This document shows, piece after piece, positions 21,258-30,583 of a stretch of 46,056 bases of DNA. The DNA comes from Vibrio sinaloensis DSM 21326 (GTDB lineage Bacteria; Pseudomonadota; Gammaproteobacteria; Enterobacterales; Vibrionaceae), in NCBI RefSeq assembly GCF_000189275.1, contig NZ_AEVT01000022.1, positions 1 to 46,056 on the forward strand, in the 5' to 3' direction. Made by a program: the position numbers and the translations under genes. The notes under the pieces are model-generated. The model was not told where the DNA came from, made no database searches, and worked only from the letters and a program-made list of their open reading frames with translations. Numbering within the stretch: position 1 is the stretch's first letter; every line of letters begins with the position of its first letter.

Positions 21258-22133
21258 CTACAAGGCAAAGCTGCCGGCTAACGTCGAGAGGATCAAATTC
21301 CAACCGTCCACCAACACAAACAGCATCAACTTGAACGGCAAAGAGACGATCATCGGCGACAGCATCATCATACCCATAGCCATCAATACCGACGCCACCA
21401 CCAAGTCGATGATCAAAAATGGCAAGAACAGCATAAAGCCTATCTGGAATGCGGTTTTAAGCTCAGAGGTGATAAAAGCAGGAATGAGAACGGCCATCGA
21501 CACGTCTTCCGGATTATTAACTGTTGCACCCGATATATTAACGAAGGTTTCCAAATCCTTAACGCGTGTTTGCTTGAGCATAAAATCTTTCATGGGTGCC
21601 TGCGCCAAATCGAACGCTTCGCGAGCAGAGATCTGTTCATTGATGTATGGCTGCACTGCCGCTTCATTAATCTTGTTGAGCACTGGCGACATGATGAAGA
21701 AAGTCAAAAAGATAGCGATACCAATGATCACCTGATTCGATGGTGTCTGTTGGAGACCCATCGCCTGACGCAGAATCGACATCACCACCACAATTCGAGT
21801 GAAGGAAGTCATCAAAATAACCATGGCAGGCAAAAAGCCCAACATCGTCATCAAGGCCAATATTTGCAGGTTAATCGAGTAATCTTCGCTGCCATCCGGA
21901 TTGGTCGTCATCGTAAAGGCAGGAAGGCCTCCCCCTCCACCAGTAAAGCTACCAGTAGTGATGGTCCTGTCGGCACCCTGCTCTTGGCTCATCGCACTGA
22001 CGGTAACTGATTCCGACACAGCGGCATTATTTGGAATCGGCGTGTCGATCTCTTCTTGCGCTCCAACGATGGCTGAAAAAACAGACAAGATCAGAGCGAG
22101 TACAAGGGCAGAAAATGAGCTAGTTTTTATCAT
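21258..22133 (-). CDS. fliP: Flagellar export gate protein FliP
   Basis: FliP (291 residues) begins with a signal peptide ([25 protein letters not shown]), a known feature of flagellar FliP, then a Gly-rich spacer. The conserved gate segments are clear: [37 protein letters not shown] and [23 protein letters not shown]. It assembles with FliQ and FliR. Its ATG lies 14 bases inside the end of fliO, implying coupled translation. Confidence 0.97.
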   Translation of the reverse strand: MIKTSSFSALVLALILSVFSAIVGAQEEIDTPIPNNAAVSESVTVSAMSQEQGADRTITTGSFTGGGGGLPAFTMTTNPDGSEDYSINLQILALMTMLGFLPAMVILMTSFTRIVVVMSILRQAMGLQQTPSNQVIIGIAIFLTFFIMSPVLNKINEAAVQPYINEQISAREAFDLAQAPMKDFMLKQTRVKDLETFVNISGATVNNPEDVSMAVLIPAFITSELKTAFQIGFMLFLPFLIIDLVVASVLMAMGMMMLSPMIVSLPFKLMLFVLVDGWNLILSTLAGSFAL

Positions 22134-22536
22134 TCTTTTTTATCAGCTGACTGAGTTGATTAGCGAAAGGGCTGGTCGCGAACCCAGGTTTATTCAGCTC
22201 CTCCTGAGATAAGGGCTTATCCAACTTGGAAATCAATTGAATGGATTGAGGGGTTACCCCGACGAGAAACTGCTCTTCCCCAGCTTGCACAATCATAATA
22301 CGTTCACGAGTCCCAACTGGGATTTGACGCAATACGCTTAATCCTTGTTGATTCACCATTGCGGGTACGCGCATTCGTTTAAGCAGCCAAGCTAAAAATA
22401 AGATGAAGGCTATAACGAACAAGAGCGACCCAAAGGTGGTCGCCCAGTCTAGTTGGCCACCAGGGGTGGCGGCCAGTGTAGAAGAAGAGAATAGAGCCAG
22501 CGTTACAACTAAGCCGCTCTTGCGCTTGTACGCCAT
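22120..22536 (-). CDS. fliO: Flagellar assembly protein FliO
   Basis: FliO helps FliP assemble into the export gate. This 138-residue protein has an N-terminal signal-like segment, one clear membrane helix ([22 protein letters not shown], about 34-55) and a small cytoplasmic domain ([28 protein letters not shown]) resembling FliN-type folds. It is poorly conserved in general, but its place between fliN and fliP settles identity. Confidence 0.9.
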   Translation of the reverse strand: MAYKRKSGLVVTLALFSSSTLAATPGGQLDWATTFGSLLFVIAFILFLAWLLKRMRVPAMVNQQGLSVLRQIPVGTRERIMIVQAGEEQFLVGVTPQSIQLISKLDKPLSQEELNKPGFATSPFANQLSQLIKKNDKN

Positions 22537-22539
22537 ATG

Positions 22540-22950
22540 CTACCTTAGCTTCTTAATACGCTCAGTTTGACTAATCACATCGGTTAGACGAATACCAAAC
22601 TTGTCATTGACCACAACGACTTCGCCATGTGCGATCAAGGTACCGTTAACTAACACATCCAGTGATTCACCCGCTAAACGTTCAAGCTCAACCACTGAGC
22701 CTTGGTTTAACTGCAATAAGTTACGAATGCTGATTTGTGAACGCCCGACTTCCATCGAAATAGTGACCGGAATATCGAGAATCGTATCCAGCTTGCGGCG
22801 CTCATCATCAGAGATAGGACTCGAGGTATCTTCGAGCTCATCAAGCTGAGCGGACATCACTTCATCGACATCAATTTCAGGTGCACTTGGATCTTCACCT
22901 AAGGCTGCAGCCCATTCGTCAGCCAATTTTTGGTCGTCACTTGGTTCCAT
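22540..22950 (-). CDS. fliN: Flagellar motor switch protein FliN
   Basis: FliN (136 residues) forms the base of the C-ring. An acidic N-terminal extension (about 1-45) precedes the SpoA/FliN domain, with LDTILDIPVTISMEVGRSQISIRNLLQLNQGSVVELERLAGESLDVLVNG and the closing DKFGIRLTDVIS. It works with FliM in setting rotation direction. It sits between fliM and fliO. Confidence 0.97.
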   Translation of the reverse strand: MEPSDDQKLADEWAAALGEDPSAPEIDVDEVMSAQLDELEDTSSPISDDERRKLDTILDIPVTISMEVGRSQISIRNLLQLNQGSVVELERLAGESLDVLVNGTLIAHGEVVVVNDKFGIRLTDVISQTERIKKLR

Positions 22951-22972
22951 ACCTAATACCTACAATTCTCTA

Positions 22973-24022
22973 TTAATCTTCGATTTCGCCATCGTCATCT
23001 TCCAATTCTGAGATGACATCTTTACCTAAGAAGGCAATATCGGTTTTGACCACATCTGGTCGTTTGATTTTTTCTGACACCTGAACCGCTAAGTTTTCAC
23101 CTGAGCGGCCCATCTTCACTCGGAAAGTCGGCAGCTCTTCGACAAACATAGTTGCATGCTCAGGCATAGTGATAGGGATGATGTCTCCAGGTTGGAGCTC
23201 CATCAAATCACGCAATGATATGTCTTGCTCCAACAAGTTAACGCGGAAATTAACTGGCACATCCATGATCTCTTCACGCAGTGCCGTACTCCAACGAACG
23301 TCCGTTTCCATCTTGTCCGACTGGACACCAGCATCCAGGAGTTCACGGATCGGCTCGACCATTGAATAAGGCATAACAACGTGGAAATCGCCACCACCAC
23401 CGTCAACCTCGATATGGAACGAGCTTACGACGATAACTTCTGTCGGGCTTACAATATTAGCCATACTTGGGTTAACTTCAGAATCCAAGTATTCAAACTC
23501 GACGCCCATTACTGGCGACCAAGCTTCTTTATAGTCTTCAAAAACGATTTTCAGCAGCAGCTGGACAATTCGGCGCTCGGTAGGCGTAAATTCACGCCCT
23601 TCGATTCGAGCATGAAAACGGCCATCTCCACCAAAAAAGTTTTCCACCAGGATAAACACCAAACGTGCTTCCATGGTGATCAAGGCGGTACCCTTTAATG
23701 GTCGAAAGCGCACCATGTTCAAACTTGTCGGTACGTACAAAGTATTTTGGTATTCACCAAACTTCATCATTTGCACGCCGTTGATCGACACTTCCGCTGT
23801 TTTTCGGAGCATATTGAACAAGCTGATTCGCATGTGTCGTGCAAAGCGCTCATTGATAAGCTCCAATGTCGGCATTCGACCACGAACAATGCGGTCTTGA
23901 GAGGAGAAGTCAAAGTCGACAGCACTGGTGTCACTGGCAACCGCTTCCTCTTCGACCTCGTCTACGTCATCAACACCGTGGAGTAGCGCATCAATTTCGT
24001 CTTGGCTTAATAGATCGGTCAC
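22973..24022 (-). CDS. fliM: Flagellar motor switch protein FliM
   Basis: FliM (349 residues) binds phosphorylated CheY and sets motor direction. The N-terminal CheY-binding peptide LSQDEIDALLHG is at residues 5-16, the middle domain carries the IVRGRMPTLELINERFARH region, and the C-terminal FliN-like domain contains MVWSTALREE-type and EHATMFVEELPTFRV segments. The start is GTG at 24022 with AGGTG upstream; this start exactly gives the usual MTDLLSQDEID N-terminus. Confidence 0.97.
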   Translation of the reverse strand: MTDLLSQDEIDALLHGVDDVDEVEEEAVASDTSAVDFDFSSQDRIVRGRMPTLELINERFARHMRISLFNMLRKTAEVSINGVQMMKFGEYQNTLYVPTSLNMVRFRPLKGTALITMEARLVFILVENFFGGDGRFHARIEGREFTPTERRIVQLLLKIVFEDYKEAWSPVMGVEFEYLDSEVNPSMANIVSPTEVIVVSSFHIEVDGGGGDFHVVMPYSMVEPIRELLDAGVQSDKMETDVRWSTALREEIMDVPVNFRVNLLEQDISLRDLMELQPGDIIPITMPEHATMFVEELPTFRVKMGRSGENLAVQVSEKIKRPDVVKTDIAFLGKDVISELEDDDGEIED

Positions 24023-24029
24023 AGGTCAC

Positions 24030-24527
24030 CTATTGAATGACAAAATCGGTAAATAGAACGCGCTCAATCACAGGCTGTCCTACTGCACGAGATAAACTGG
24101 CTTTGATATCTTCAGTCGCTTTGTCACGCAATTCAATTCGACCATTCGCAGTACGCAGCTGCTCGACTGTTGCTGAAGCGAAGGTACTCAATAGCGAGCT
24201 TTCAACCAAAGGGGAGTGATAACGGGCGAGGTTTTCGTTTTCAGTACCGCGCACCATAAGCTGAACTTTAATTTGAACTAAGCGGTCTCGCTTATCGCCG
24301 GTCACATTGAAAATAAATGGCTGGGCGATGTTTACGTAAGCAACAGGCTCAGTGGAGACCACGACTTCCTCTTGGGCAGCGGCTTCCTCTGCTGCTGGTT
24401 CATCGGAACCCATTAAAAAGAATGCGGCGCCACCACCACCGAGTAGAAGAACGACAACCGCAACAATGATGATAATTAACTTACCTTTCCCTTTGGGTGC
24501 TTCTGTTTCGACTTCTTCGACTGCCAT
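24030..24527 (-). CDS. fliL: Flagellar basal body-associated protein FliL
   Basis: FliL (165 residues) is a single-pass inner membrane protein that surrounds the stator and stabilises motor torque. An N-terminal cytoplasmic tail (VETEAPKGKGK) leads to a membrane helix (LIIIIVAVVVLLLGGGGAAFFLMG), then an Ala/Glu-rich linker and the periplasmic domain ending RAVGQPVIERVLFTDFVIQ. It is the first gene after fliK. Confidence 0.95.
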   Translation of the reverse strand: MAVEEVETEAPKGKGKLIIIIVAVVVLLLGGGGAAFFLMGSDEPAAEEAAAQEEVVVSTEPVAYVNIAQPFIFNVTGDKRDRLVQIKVQLMVRGTENENLARYHSPLVESSLLSTFASATVEQLRTANGRIELRDKATEDIKASLSRAVGQPVIERVLFTDFVIQ

Positions 24528-24562
24528 AACTTAACGTTCTCTTTATGTTGGTATTTTACAGT

Positions 24563-26809
24563 TTAAGCGTAATAACTAATTCCATCACGCTTTGCAGCGA
24601 CATTCAAATCAAGATTGATGTCTGGTTCAAGGTTTTCTTCACCTAACTGCGCTTGATTGCTGCTACCTTGACCAGTTTGCCCCTGTCCACCAGCAGCGTA
24701 TCGATTTTGCTGCTGACCACTCGCTTGCTGCTGTACCGAGGTATCCCCCAGTTGAACACCTTGCTGAGCGAGCATTTCACGTAAACGAGGCATAGATTGT
24801 TCTAGCACATCTCGCGCTTGCTGATTCGCAACCGTAAAGTGAACCGTTGCCCCATCACCATTCATGTTCATGCGGATCTGCATTCGACCCAATTCTGGCG
24901 GGTCAAGGCGAATATCAATATTTTTCAGGTTCTTAGATAGCATCATCTGGACACGTTCTGCAACTTGTTCTCCCGCCATATCTCGATTAAGTTGCAAAGG
25001 AACTTGCTGGGCCGCTTGTTCTGCGCGTGCCAAGTTTTGAGCATTAGCGGTTTGCGAAACGCCCGCAGCTTGAGACAACTGCTGTGCAAAACCAGATTCT
25101 CCCGCCGAACCAGCGTCTGGCTGTGTTGCCTTACCGTTCGCTAATGTGCCAACCGCCTTTGCGCCCATCGCCGCTTTAAGCATGGCTTGTTCACTCATCG
25201 CAGAGTTAGCGGCTACATTAACCGGTGCACTCGCAGCAGCATGCGCCATCGCCTGAAGTTGGTTAGCGGTCACCTCCGAGTTGATTGCTGGTGCGGTTGC
25301 GGCATTAAGCTGAGCAGTGGCATTCATTTGAGTTGCTTGCTGTTGAGTCAATGCTTGATGGACAGATTGAGCAACGGCCGCTTGCTGAGCTTTGCTGTGT
25401 TGTTGAGTCTGCAGCACAACATCGTCAGCAATCACAACTTCCTCGCTTGCGCTCGCCCAAGGAATCGCCGCAGTGGTAGCACTAGCTGCTAACGTCATAT
25501 CAGTCGCTACATCAGCCGTGCTGGTCGCAGCTTCGCTCACCTCAAGGCCTTGTGTCGCAGTCCGAGCCATCATAACAGGCTCGCCTTTAGTCGATTGCAG
25601 TTTAGATTCTGCGACTTTGGCACTCGCAGTACCTCCAACTAGCGCAGAAGTCGCAATAGATTGCGCGTCAGACTCGCTCTCACTTGATTCCACTTCAGCT
25701 AAATCAGTTGGGCGTGTTTGAACAGGCGCACCATCGACCATTTTCAGTTCAGCGCTTGTCTGAGCCTTTAGCGCCTCTAATTCAGATAGCTCAGAGGCAT
25801 TTTCTACTCGCTCATCGCCCTGAATAACGATTTCTTCACCATCGACAACAATCACTGGTTTGGCATCACCAATCTGATCTGACACTGCCCCTTTTTCAGA
25901 TTGTACGGCTTGACCAGCAGTAACGAATTTATCAACCGCGACGTCTTGAGAACTGGTTTGCGTTCTCGCAATCTCGGCTTCTATTCGCTCTTCGTCAGAC
26001 GTAACAACCTTGTTGCTTTCAATAAAAGGCTTGGCAGACGCAGGAATCGTTGCAAGTGGCTCTTCATCACCAACCGCTTGCACTTGGTCTACGCTCAAAT
26101 CCGCCTTAGCGCTAGAGTTCAACCTTGGTTCAGTAACGAGTTCAGGGTTAACGGCACTCTCTTGAGCAAGCTTCTCTTGTGGATTGATGGTTTGGCGGCT
26201 TTGCTGTGCGTTGGATTGTTCAGCCTCATCGCTCACTTGAACGACAGCTTGCGACTCTTGAGGCAAAGCCTTGCCGCTAGAGTTTTGCAGTGCACTATTA
26301 GACTGATCGAGCCGCTTTAACACTTCTTCATTGTCGGCAATGATTTTTTCAGCTTGCGTCGACGTTGTTTTCTCTTTGCTAGACTGCGTAGCAGCTTGGT
26401 CTATAGCCTCTTTATCACCACGCACTGGCACATTTTGATCAGGCTCTGACTCGGTGCTGTTGGCAAGTTGTGGATCGGCTTTCGTCGGCTTTTTAGCGCC
26501 ATCGGCCTCATCGGCGGATACATCACCATCTTCACTAAGTAACTCATCAACCGACGTATTTTCTGCACCCAGTGTATTTTTGACCTCCACATCCCCTTCG
26601 CTACTCTCTGGAGATTCTGTACTGGTCGTTACTTCAGCTTGCTCCGCTTTAACGCTTTTCTCTCCCTCTGAAGACTCACCTTTGATTAAAGCAGACAATT
26701 TGGCAAAAAAACCTTGTGAAGAGGCTTCTTCACTGACTTCACTACTGCCATCAGTCGCAACTTTTGTCGCTTTAGGGCTATCAGTAACGGTTGATAGATT
26801 TATATTCAT
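24563..26809 (-). CDS. fliK: Flagellar hook-length control protein FliK
   Basis: FliK measures hook length and triggers the FlhB switch. I use the ATG at 26809, six codons inside the longest reading, because it has AGGTG upstream and gives MNINLSTVTDS; the product is 748 residues. That is about twice the length of enterobacterial FliK. Residues 1 to about 450 are acidic and low complexity (Ser, Glu, Ala), about 450-600 are Ala/Gln-rich, and only the C-terminal part is the conserved hook-length domain (IDIRLDPPELGRMQIRMNM, FTVANQQARDVLEQSMPRLREML). A weak sigma-54-like site lies about 45 bases upstream, so fliK may start a second transcript for fliK-flhB. Confidence 0.93.
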   Translation of the reverse strand: MNINLSTVTDSPKATKVATDGSSEVSEEASSQGFFAKLSALIKGESSEGEKSVKAEQAEVTTSTESPESSEGDVEVKNTLGAENTSVDELLSEDGDVSADEADGAKKPTKADPQLANSTESEPDQNVPVRGDKEAIDQAATQSSKEKTTSTQAEKIIADNEEVLKRLDQSNSALQNSSGKALPQESQAVVQVSDEAEQSNAQQSRQTINPQEKLAQESAVNPELVTEPRLNSSAKADLSVDQVQAVGDEEPLATIPASAKPFIESNKVVTSDEERIEAEIARTQTSSQDVAVDKFVTAGQAVQSEKGAVSDQIGDAKPVIVVDGEEIVIQGDERVENASELSELEALKAQTSAELKMVDGAPVQTRPTDLAEVESSESESDAQSIATSALVGGTASAKVAESKLQSTKGEPVMMARTATQGLEVSEAATSTADVATDMTLAASATTAAIPWASASEEVVIADDVVLQTQQHSKAQQAAVAQSVHQALTQQQATQMNATAQLNAATAPAINSEVTANQLQAMAHAAASAPVNVAANSAMSEQAMLKAAMGAKAVGTLANGKATQPDAGSAGESGFAQQLSQAAGVSQTANAQNLARAEQAAQQVPLQLNRDMAGEQVAERVQMMLSKNLKNIDIRLDPPELGRMQIRMNMNGDGATVHFTVANQQARDVLEQSMPRLREMLAQQGVQLGDTSVQQQASGQQQNRYAAGGQGQTGQGSSNQAQLGEENLEPDINLDLNVAAKRDGISYYA

Positions 26810-26853
26810 AGTCAAACACCTGCGCAAGCTGAACGGTAAGCTCGATTAAGGCG

Positions 26854-26869
26854 GCAAATTGCCGTGCCG
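26854..26869 (-). promoter_or_regulatory. Sigma-54-like promoter upstream of fliK, imperfect spacing
   Basis: On the minus strand the sequence reads CGGCAC, then GGCAA, then TTTGC. The -24 and -12 elements are recognisable, but their spacing is one base longer than the near-invariant 10 bases between GG and GC. The same bases also form a small hairpin (CGGCAA/TTGCCG). It would start RNA about 30 bases before the fliK ATG. Weak on sequence alone. Confidence 0.3.
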
Positions 26870-26931
26870 AAAACTAAGTTTGCATAATCTACTGCAAGAA
26901 GTGAGCCACATCACAGGAAGGAAGGGTGATG

Positions 26932-27372
26932 TTAGTTCGATAACCGCCGAGAAAACTGTAAGGTCGCAAACTCATCCATCTGTTTTTGCTCGCGTGCATT
27001 TTCTAAATGGACTTTTTCTTTTTGCTTTTTCTCTATTAACCACTCATAAGAGCGACGTTGTTTACGGCTTTCTAACCAGTTCTGTTCACAGCTTTGAACT
27101 TGATCTTTGAAGTGCGTTTCGGCCTGCTTTTGCTTAGCTAATGTTTCATCTAGCGTAGTCAAGAAGCGATTGAGGTGGCTATATTGGCTCGCAGTCAGTC
27201 CTTGTTGCCCGCGCTCTACAAGTTGCTTGCAGTAATCGAGGCGGTATTTTTCGATCTGTTCAAGTTGCTGATAGTAGCCGTCCAGTTCGGTTCTTGCTTG
27301 AGTAAGCGCCAAGACCGCTTGATTCTCTCGCTCTTTGGCTTGCTCTAATAGAAACTCAAGTGCATTATCCAT
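26932..27372 (-). CDS. fliJ: Flagellar export chaperone FliJ
   Basis: FliJ (146 residues) is a helical coiled-coil protein that links the FliI ATPase to FlhA and helps chaperone recycling. Nearly the whole sequence is charged helix with heptad spacing (EFLLEQAKERENQAVLALTQARTELDGYYQQLEQIEKYRLD). It begins six bases after the fliI stop. It ends the fliEFGHIJ run; a 122-base gap precedes fliK. Confidence 0.94.
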   Translation of the reverse strand: MDNALEFLLEQAKERENQAVLALTQARTELDGYYQQLEQIEKYRLDYCKQLVERGQQGLTASQYSHLNRFLTTLDETLAKQKQAETHFKDQVQSCEQNWLESRKQRRSYEWLIEKKQKEKVHLENAREQKQMDEFATLQFSRRLSN

Positions 27373-27378
27373 CTCCGG

Positions 27379-28701
27379 TTACTCCCCTTGCAGCAAACCA
27401 CGCAGCATATTGACACACATATCGTATGGCACGCTCTCTTTCATTGCTTGTTGCAAGTAGCCGTCCAGCTTTGGCTTGATGGTGAATGCACCATCAATCG
27501 CAGGATCGGTTCCCGGCTTGTAAGCTCCGATGGAGACAAGATCTTGGTTTTTACGACAAATAGACAGCACTTGGCGCACAGCTTTTGACATCAACACATG
27601 CTCTTCGCTGGTGATTTGTGGCATCACACGACTGACCGACTTCTCGACATCAATCGCAGGGTAATGCCCGGCATCGGCCATTTCTCGAGACAAAACGACG
27701 TGACCATCCAGAATAGCCCGTGAGGCATCTGCGATTGGATCTTGCAGATCGTCCCCTTCCGTCAGCACAGTAAAGAAGGCCGTAATAGAGCCTTGATCAG
27801 GGCTGCCATTGCCCGCACGCTCTACCAGTGCAGGGAGCTTGGCAAATACAGAAGGTGGATAACCTTTGGTCGCTGGCGGCTCACCAACCGAGAGTGCGAT
27901 CTCACGTTGAGCCTGAGCAAAACGGGTTAATGAATCCATGAGAAGTAGCACATCTAACCCCTGATCACGGAAGTACTCAGCAATAGTCAGCGCGGTTTGA
28001 CAGCCTTTCAAGCGCATAAGCGGTGAGGAATCCGCAGGAGCAGCAACAACGACCGAACGTTGCCGTCCATCAACGCCTAAGATTTCTTCAATAAATTCTT
28101 TAACTTCGCGTCCACGTTCACCAATTAGGCCAACCACGACCACTTGTGCAGTGGTCCCTCGGGTCATCATTCCCAGTGTGACAGATTTACCCACACCAGA
28201 GCCTGCAAAAAGACCGATACGTTGACCTTTACCCACAGTCAACAGGCCGTTAATGGCCTTGATACCTACATCGAGAGGCTCTGAAATCGGTTTTCTTGCG
28301 AGGGGGTTAATTGGGTCTGCATTAAATGAAGCGCGTTTTTCAGTATAGATTGGGCCGAGGCCATCAAGAGGGTTACCGACACCGTCAATAACGCGGCCCA
28401 GCAATTCCATTCCAACAGGTAGACCCGTTTCGCTGGTTAACGGAGTCACTTTCGCACCGGGAAGTACTCCCGTGATCTGCTCGCTGGGCATCAAATAGAG
28501 ATTATCACCAGAGAAGCCGACCACTTCCGCTTCCATCTCACCATGCATGGTTTCGACACGACACAAGCTACCAATTGGGGCACGACAACCTGTCGCCTCT
28601 AACGTCAGACCGACAACACGTACTAACTTACCTGAGGCAACTGGGCGACAAGTTAAGCCTTCCGTTTTGTATTGAGTCAGGCGTTCTGCGAGCGCTAACA
28701 C
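27379..28701 (-). CDS. fliI: Flagellum-specific ATPase FliI
   Basis: FliI (440 residues) is the export ATPase. The P-loop GSGVGKS is at 167-173, Walker B is in [17 protein letters not shown], and the F1-beta-like signature [17 protein letters not shown] follows. The start is GTG at 28701, and its G overlaps nothing but its first base is shared with the fliH stop (TAGTG), so the genes are coupled. A GGTGGTGAG ribosome-binding site lies within the end of fliH. Confidence 0.97.
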   Translation of the reverse strand: MLALAERLTQYKTEGLTCRPVASGKLVRVVGLTLEATGCRAPIGSLCRVETMHGEMEAEVVGFSGDNLYLMPSEQITGVLPGAKVTPLTSETGLPVGMELLGRVIDGVGNPLDGLGPIYTEKRASFNADPINPLARKPISEPLDVGIKAINGLLTVGKGQRIGLFAGSGVGKSVTLGMMTRGTTAQVVVVGLIGERGREVKEFIEEILGVDGRQRSVVVAAPADSSPLMRLKGCQTALTIAEYFRDQGLDVLLLMDSLTRFAQAQREIALSVGEPPATKGYPPSVFAKLPALVERAGNGSPDQGSITAFFTVLTEGDDLQDPIADASRAILDGHVVLSREMADAGHYPAIDVEKSVSRVMPQITSEEHVLMSKAVRQVLSICRKNQDLVSIGAYKPGTDPAIDGAFTIKPKLDGYLQQAMKESVPYDMCVNMLRGLLQGE

Positions 28702-29501
28702 TACTCACCACCTTGGTGACGATTCACCCCACAGAAACTTTGGATGACACTGCGAATGCGTTCTTCCATTCGATAGTTTACACTCGACTCTCCCGCTTCA
28801 ATCTGCACATCACCGCGATTGAGTGCAGGCTCAGACATTAATGTCCAGTTACGGAAATCTAATTCTTCTTCTCCGTATGAGGAGCGAATGATTTCGACGT
28901 CGTCTGGGTGAAGCTTAAGAGTGATGGAATGTCCAGAAATAGGCAGTGATTCTACCGATTGCTTAATGGTATCTAGAATCACTTGCGGATTGGTTTGAAC
29001 TTCAACATGGACCACCTCTTTGACGAGCGTGAGCACCATATCGACGAGCTGTTTTTCTACTTGGGCGTTCATCAACTCAAGAGGTTGAGCAAACTGATTC
29101 GCGAGGCCAACAAAAGTCTGTACTTGCTGTTGGATAAACTCTTGGCCAGAAGCAACACCTTCCAACTTTCCAGCTTCTACGCCTTCTTGATGTCCCTCTT
29201 CTAAACCTTGCTCTTTGCCTTTCTCGTAACCTTGCTTAAAACCAGCTTCTTGGCCTTGGTGCAACCCCTCCTGATACGCTTGCTGCTTGATCAATTCGAT
29301 TTCTTGATCGGTCAGCTCAACAGGGGCCTCCTCAGTTGGCTCTGGCAAATTGGGCATCCAACTGGGGTCGTAGTTCATCGCGGTCTCTTTCGCTTTCGCA
29401 CGCGTGTCAGAGGTATAGTCTGGCATACCCCAACGCTCCGCTTTCTGAACAACTTCGTCATCATCTAAACGCAAAAAACCGCGCTTTCTATCCCCAACCA
29501 T
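28701..29501 (-). CDS. fliH: Flagellar export ATPase regulator FliH
   Basis: FliH (266 residues) inhibits and positions FliI at the C-ring. The middle part has the hallmark glycine-spaced helix repeats ([20 protein letters not shown] and the following stretch), about residues 77-120, and the C-terminal domain resembles the V/F-ATPase peripheral stalk ([24 protein letters not shown]). It overlaps the fliI start codon by one base. Confidence 0.96.
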   Translation of the reverse strand: MVGDRKRGFLRLDDDEVVQKAERWGMPDYTSDTRAKAKETAMNYDPSWMPNLPEPTEEAPVELTDQEIELIKQQAYQEGLHQGQEAGFKQGYEKGKEQGLEEGHQEGVEAGKLEGVASGQEFIQQQVQTFVGLANQFAQPLELMNAQVEKQLVDMVLTLVKEVVHVEVQTNPQVILDTIKQSVESLPISGHSITLKLHPDDVEIIRSSYGEEELDFRNWTLMSEPALNRGDVQIEAGESSVNYRMEERIRSVIQSFCGVNRHQGGE

Positions 29502-29524
29502 AGTTGCCTACTTAATTGCTATTG

Positions 29525-30583
29525 TTACAAGAATTCATCTGCACCGCCGCCCAGCATGAGCTCACCTGAGTCAGCCATTCGACGAGCAATCGCCAGAATC
29601 TCTTTCTGCGCAGCTTCCACATCCGATACCTTAATCGGCGGCATCGCTTCAAGGTCATCACGCATCATCTCAGCGGCACGTTTAGACATATTCTTAAAGA
29701 TCTTCTCACGCAGTCCCTCATCAGCACCTTTCAGTGCACGCTGCAATGCGTCTTGAGGAACATCACGCAGCAATTTTTGAATACCTTGATCGTCCACTTC
29801 GATAAGGTTCTCGAATACGAACATAAGATCTTGAATCTGCGTAGCCATATCTTCGTCTTGGTCGCGGATCTGGTCCATCAAAATACCTTCGACGTTGTTG
29901 TCCATGTAGTTCATGATCTCGGCTGCTGCCTTCAGGCCGCCAATCTTGGCCGCTTGCGCACCTGCTTGACCAGCGAACTGTTTCTCCATGATTTCGTTCA
30001 GCTCCGCCAGTGCAGAAGGCTGAACTTCTTCAAGGTTAGCAATACGCATCATCAAATCGAGACGGTCACGCTCAGCAAACTGAGACAAGATTTCCGCTGA
30101 CTGATCCGGTTCAAGGTAAGACAAAACGATGGTTTGAATCTGAGGGTGTTCATTGATGATAATGCTGGCAACTTGACGAGGGTCCATCCATTTAAGTGAA
30201 TCAAGCCCCTTAGAGCCGGTGCCCAATAGAATTTGGTCGACCAAGTTGTTCGCTTTGTCTTCACCAAGGGCTGCCACCAATGCGTTACGCATAAAGTCTT
30301 CGCTGCCCATACCAATGTTGGTGTATTTTTGGATATCCTCCAAAAAGGCGCGATGCACGGCACCGACTTTGTCTTGGCTTAAGTCAGCAGCACGCGCCAT
30401 GGCACTACCTACTCGTTGAACTTGTTTGGGTTCAAGGTGGCGAATAATACCCGCAGCGTCTTCTTCGTTAAGACTTAACAACAGAATCGCCGCGCGCTCT
30501 TCACCCGGAATGGTTGATATATCCACGGTGTTCTCAACTACCTCACCGCCTTCCTCTTGCTGGGGTACTATTTCGTTAGGCAT
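29525..30583 (-). CDS. fliG: Flagellar motor switch protein FliG
   Basis: FliG (352 residues) connects the MS ring to the C-ring and contacts the stator. The N-terminal domain (GEERAAILLLSLNEEDAAGIIRHLEPKQVQ) binds FliF. The middle domain contains the EHPQ segment (INEHPQIQTIVLSYLEPDQSAEIL), and the C-terminal domain has the charged torque helix (LQRALKGADEGLREKIFKNMSKRAAEMMRDDLE). Its start lies eight bases inside the fliF end. Confidence 0.97.
   Translation of the reverse strand: MPNEIVPQQEEGGEVVENTVDISTIPGEERAAILLLSLNEEDAAGIIRHLEPKQVQRVGSAMARAADLSQDKVGAVHRAFLEDIQKYTNIGMGSEDFMRNALVAALGEDKANNLVDQILLGTGSKGLDSLKWMDPRQVASIIINEHPQIQTIVLSYLEPDQSAEILSQFAERDRLDLMMRIANLEEVQPSALAELNEIMEKQFAGQAGAQAAKIGGLKAAAEIMNYMDNNVEGILMDQIRDQDEDMATQIQDLMFVFENLIEVDDQGIQKLLRDVPQDALQRALKGADEGLREKIFKNMSKRAAEMMRDDLEAMPPIKVSDVEAAQKEILAIARRMADSGELMLGGGADEFL

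Noticed and set aside
26454..26849. Plus-strand 131-residue Ser-rich frame opposite fliK
   Set aside because: Low-complexity coding DNA of fliK keeps the opposite strand open; no start signal and no family match.
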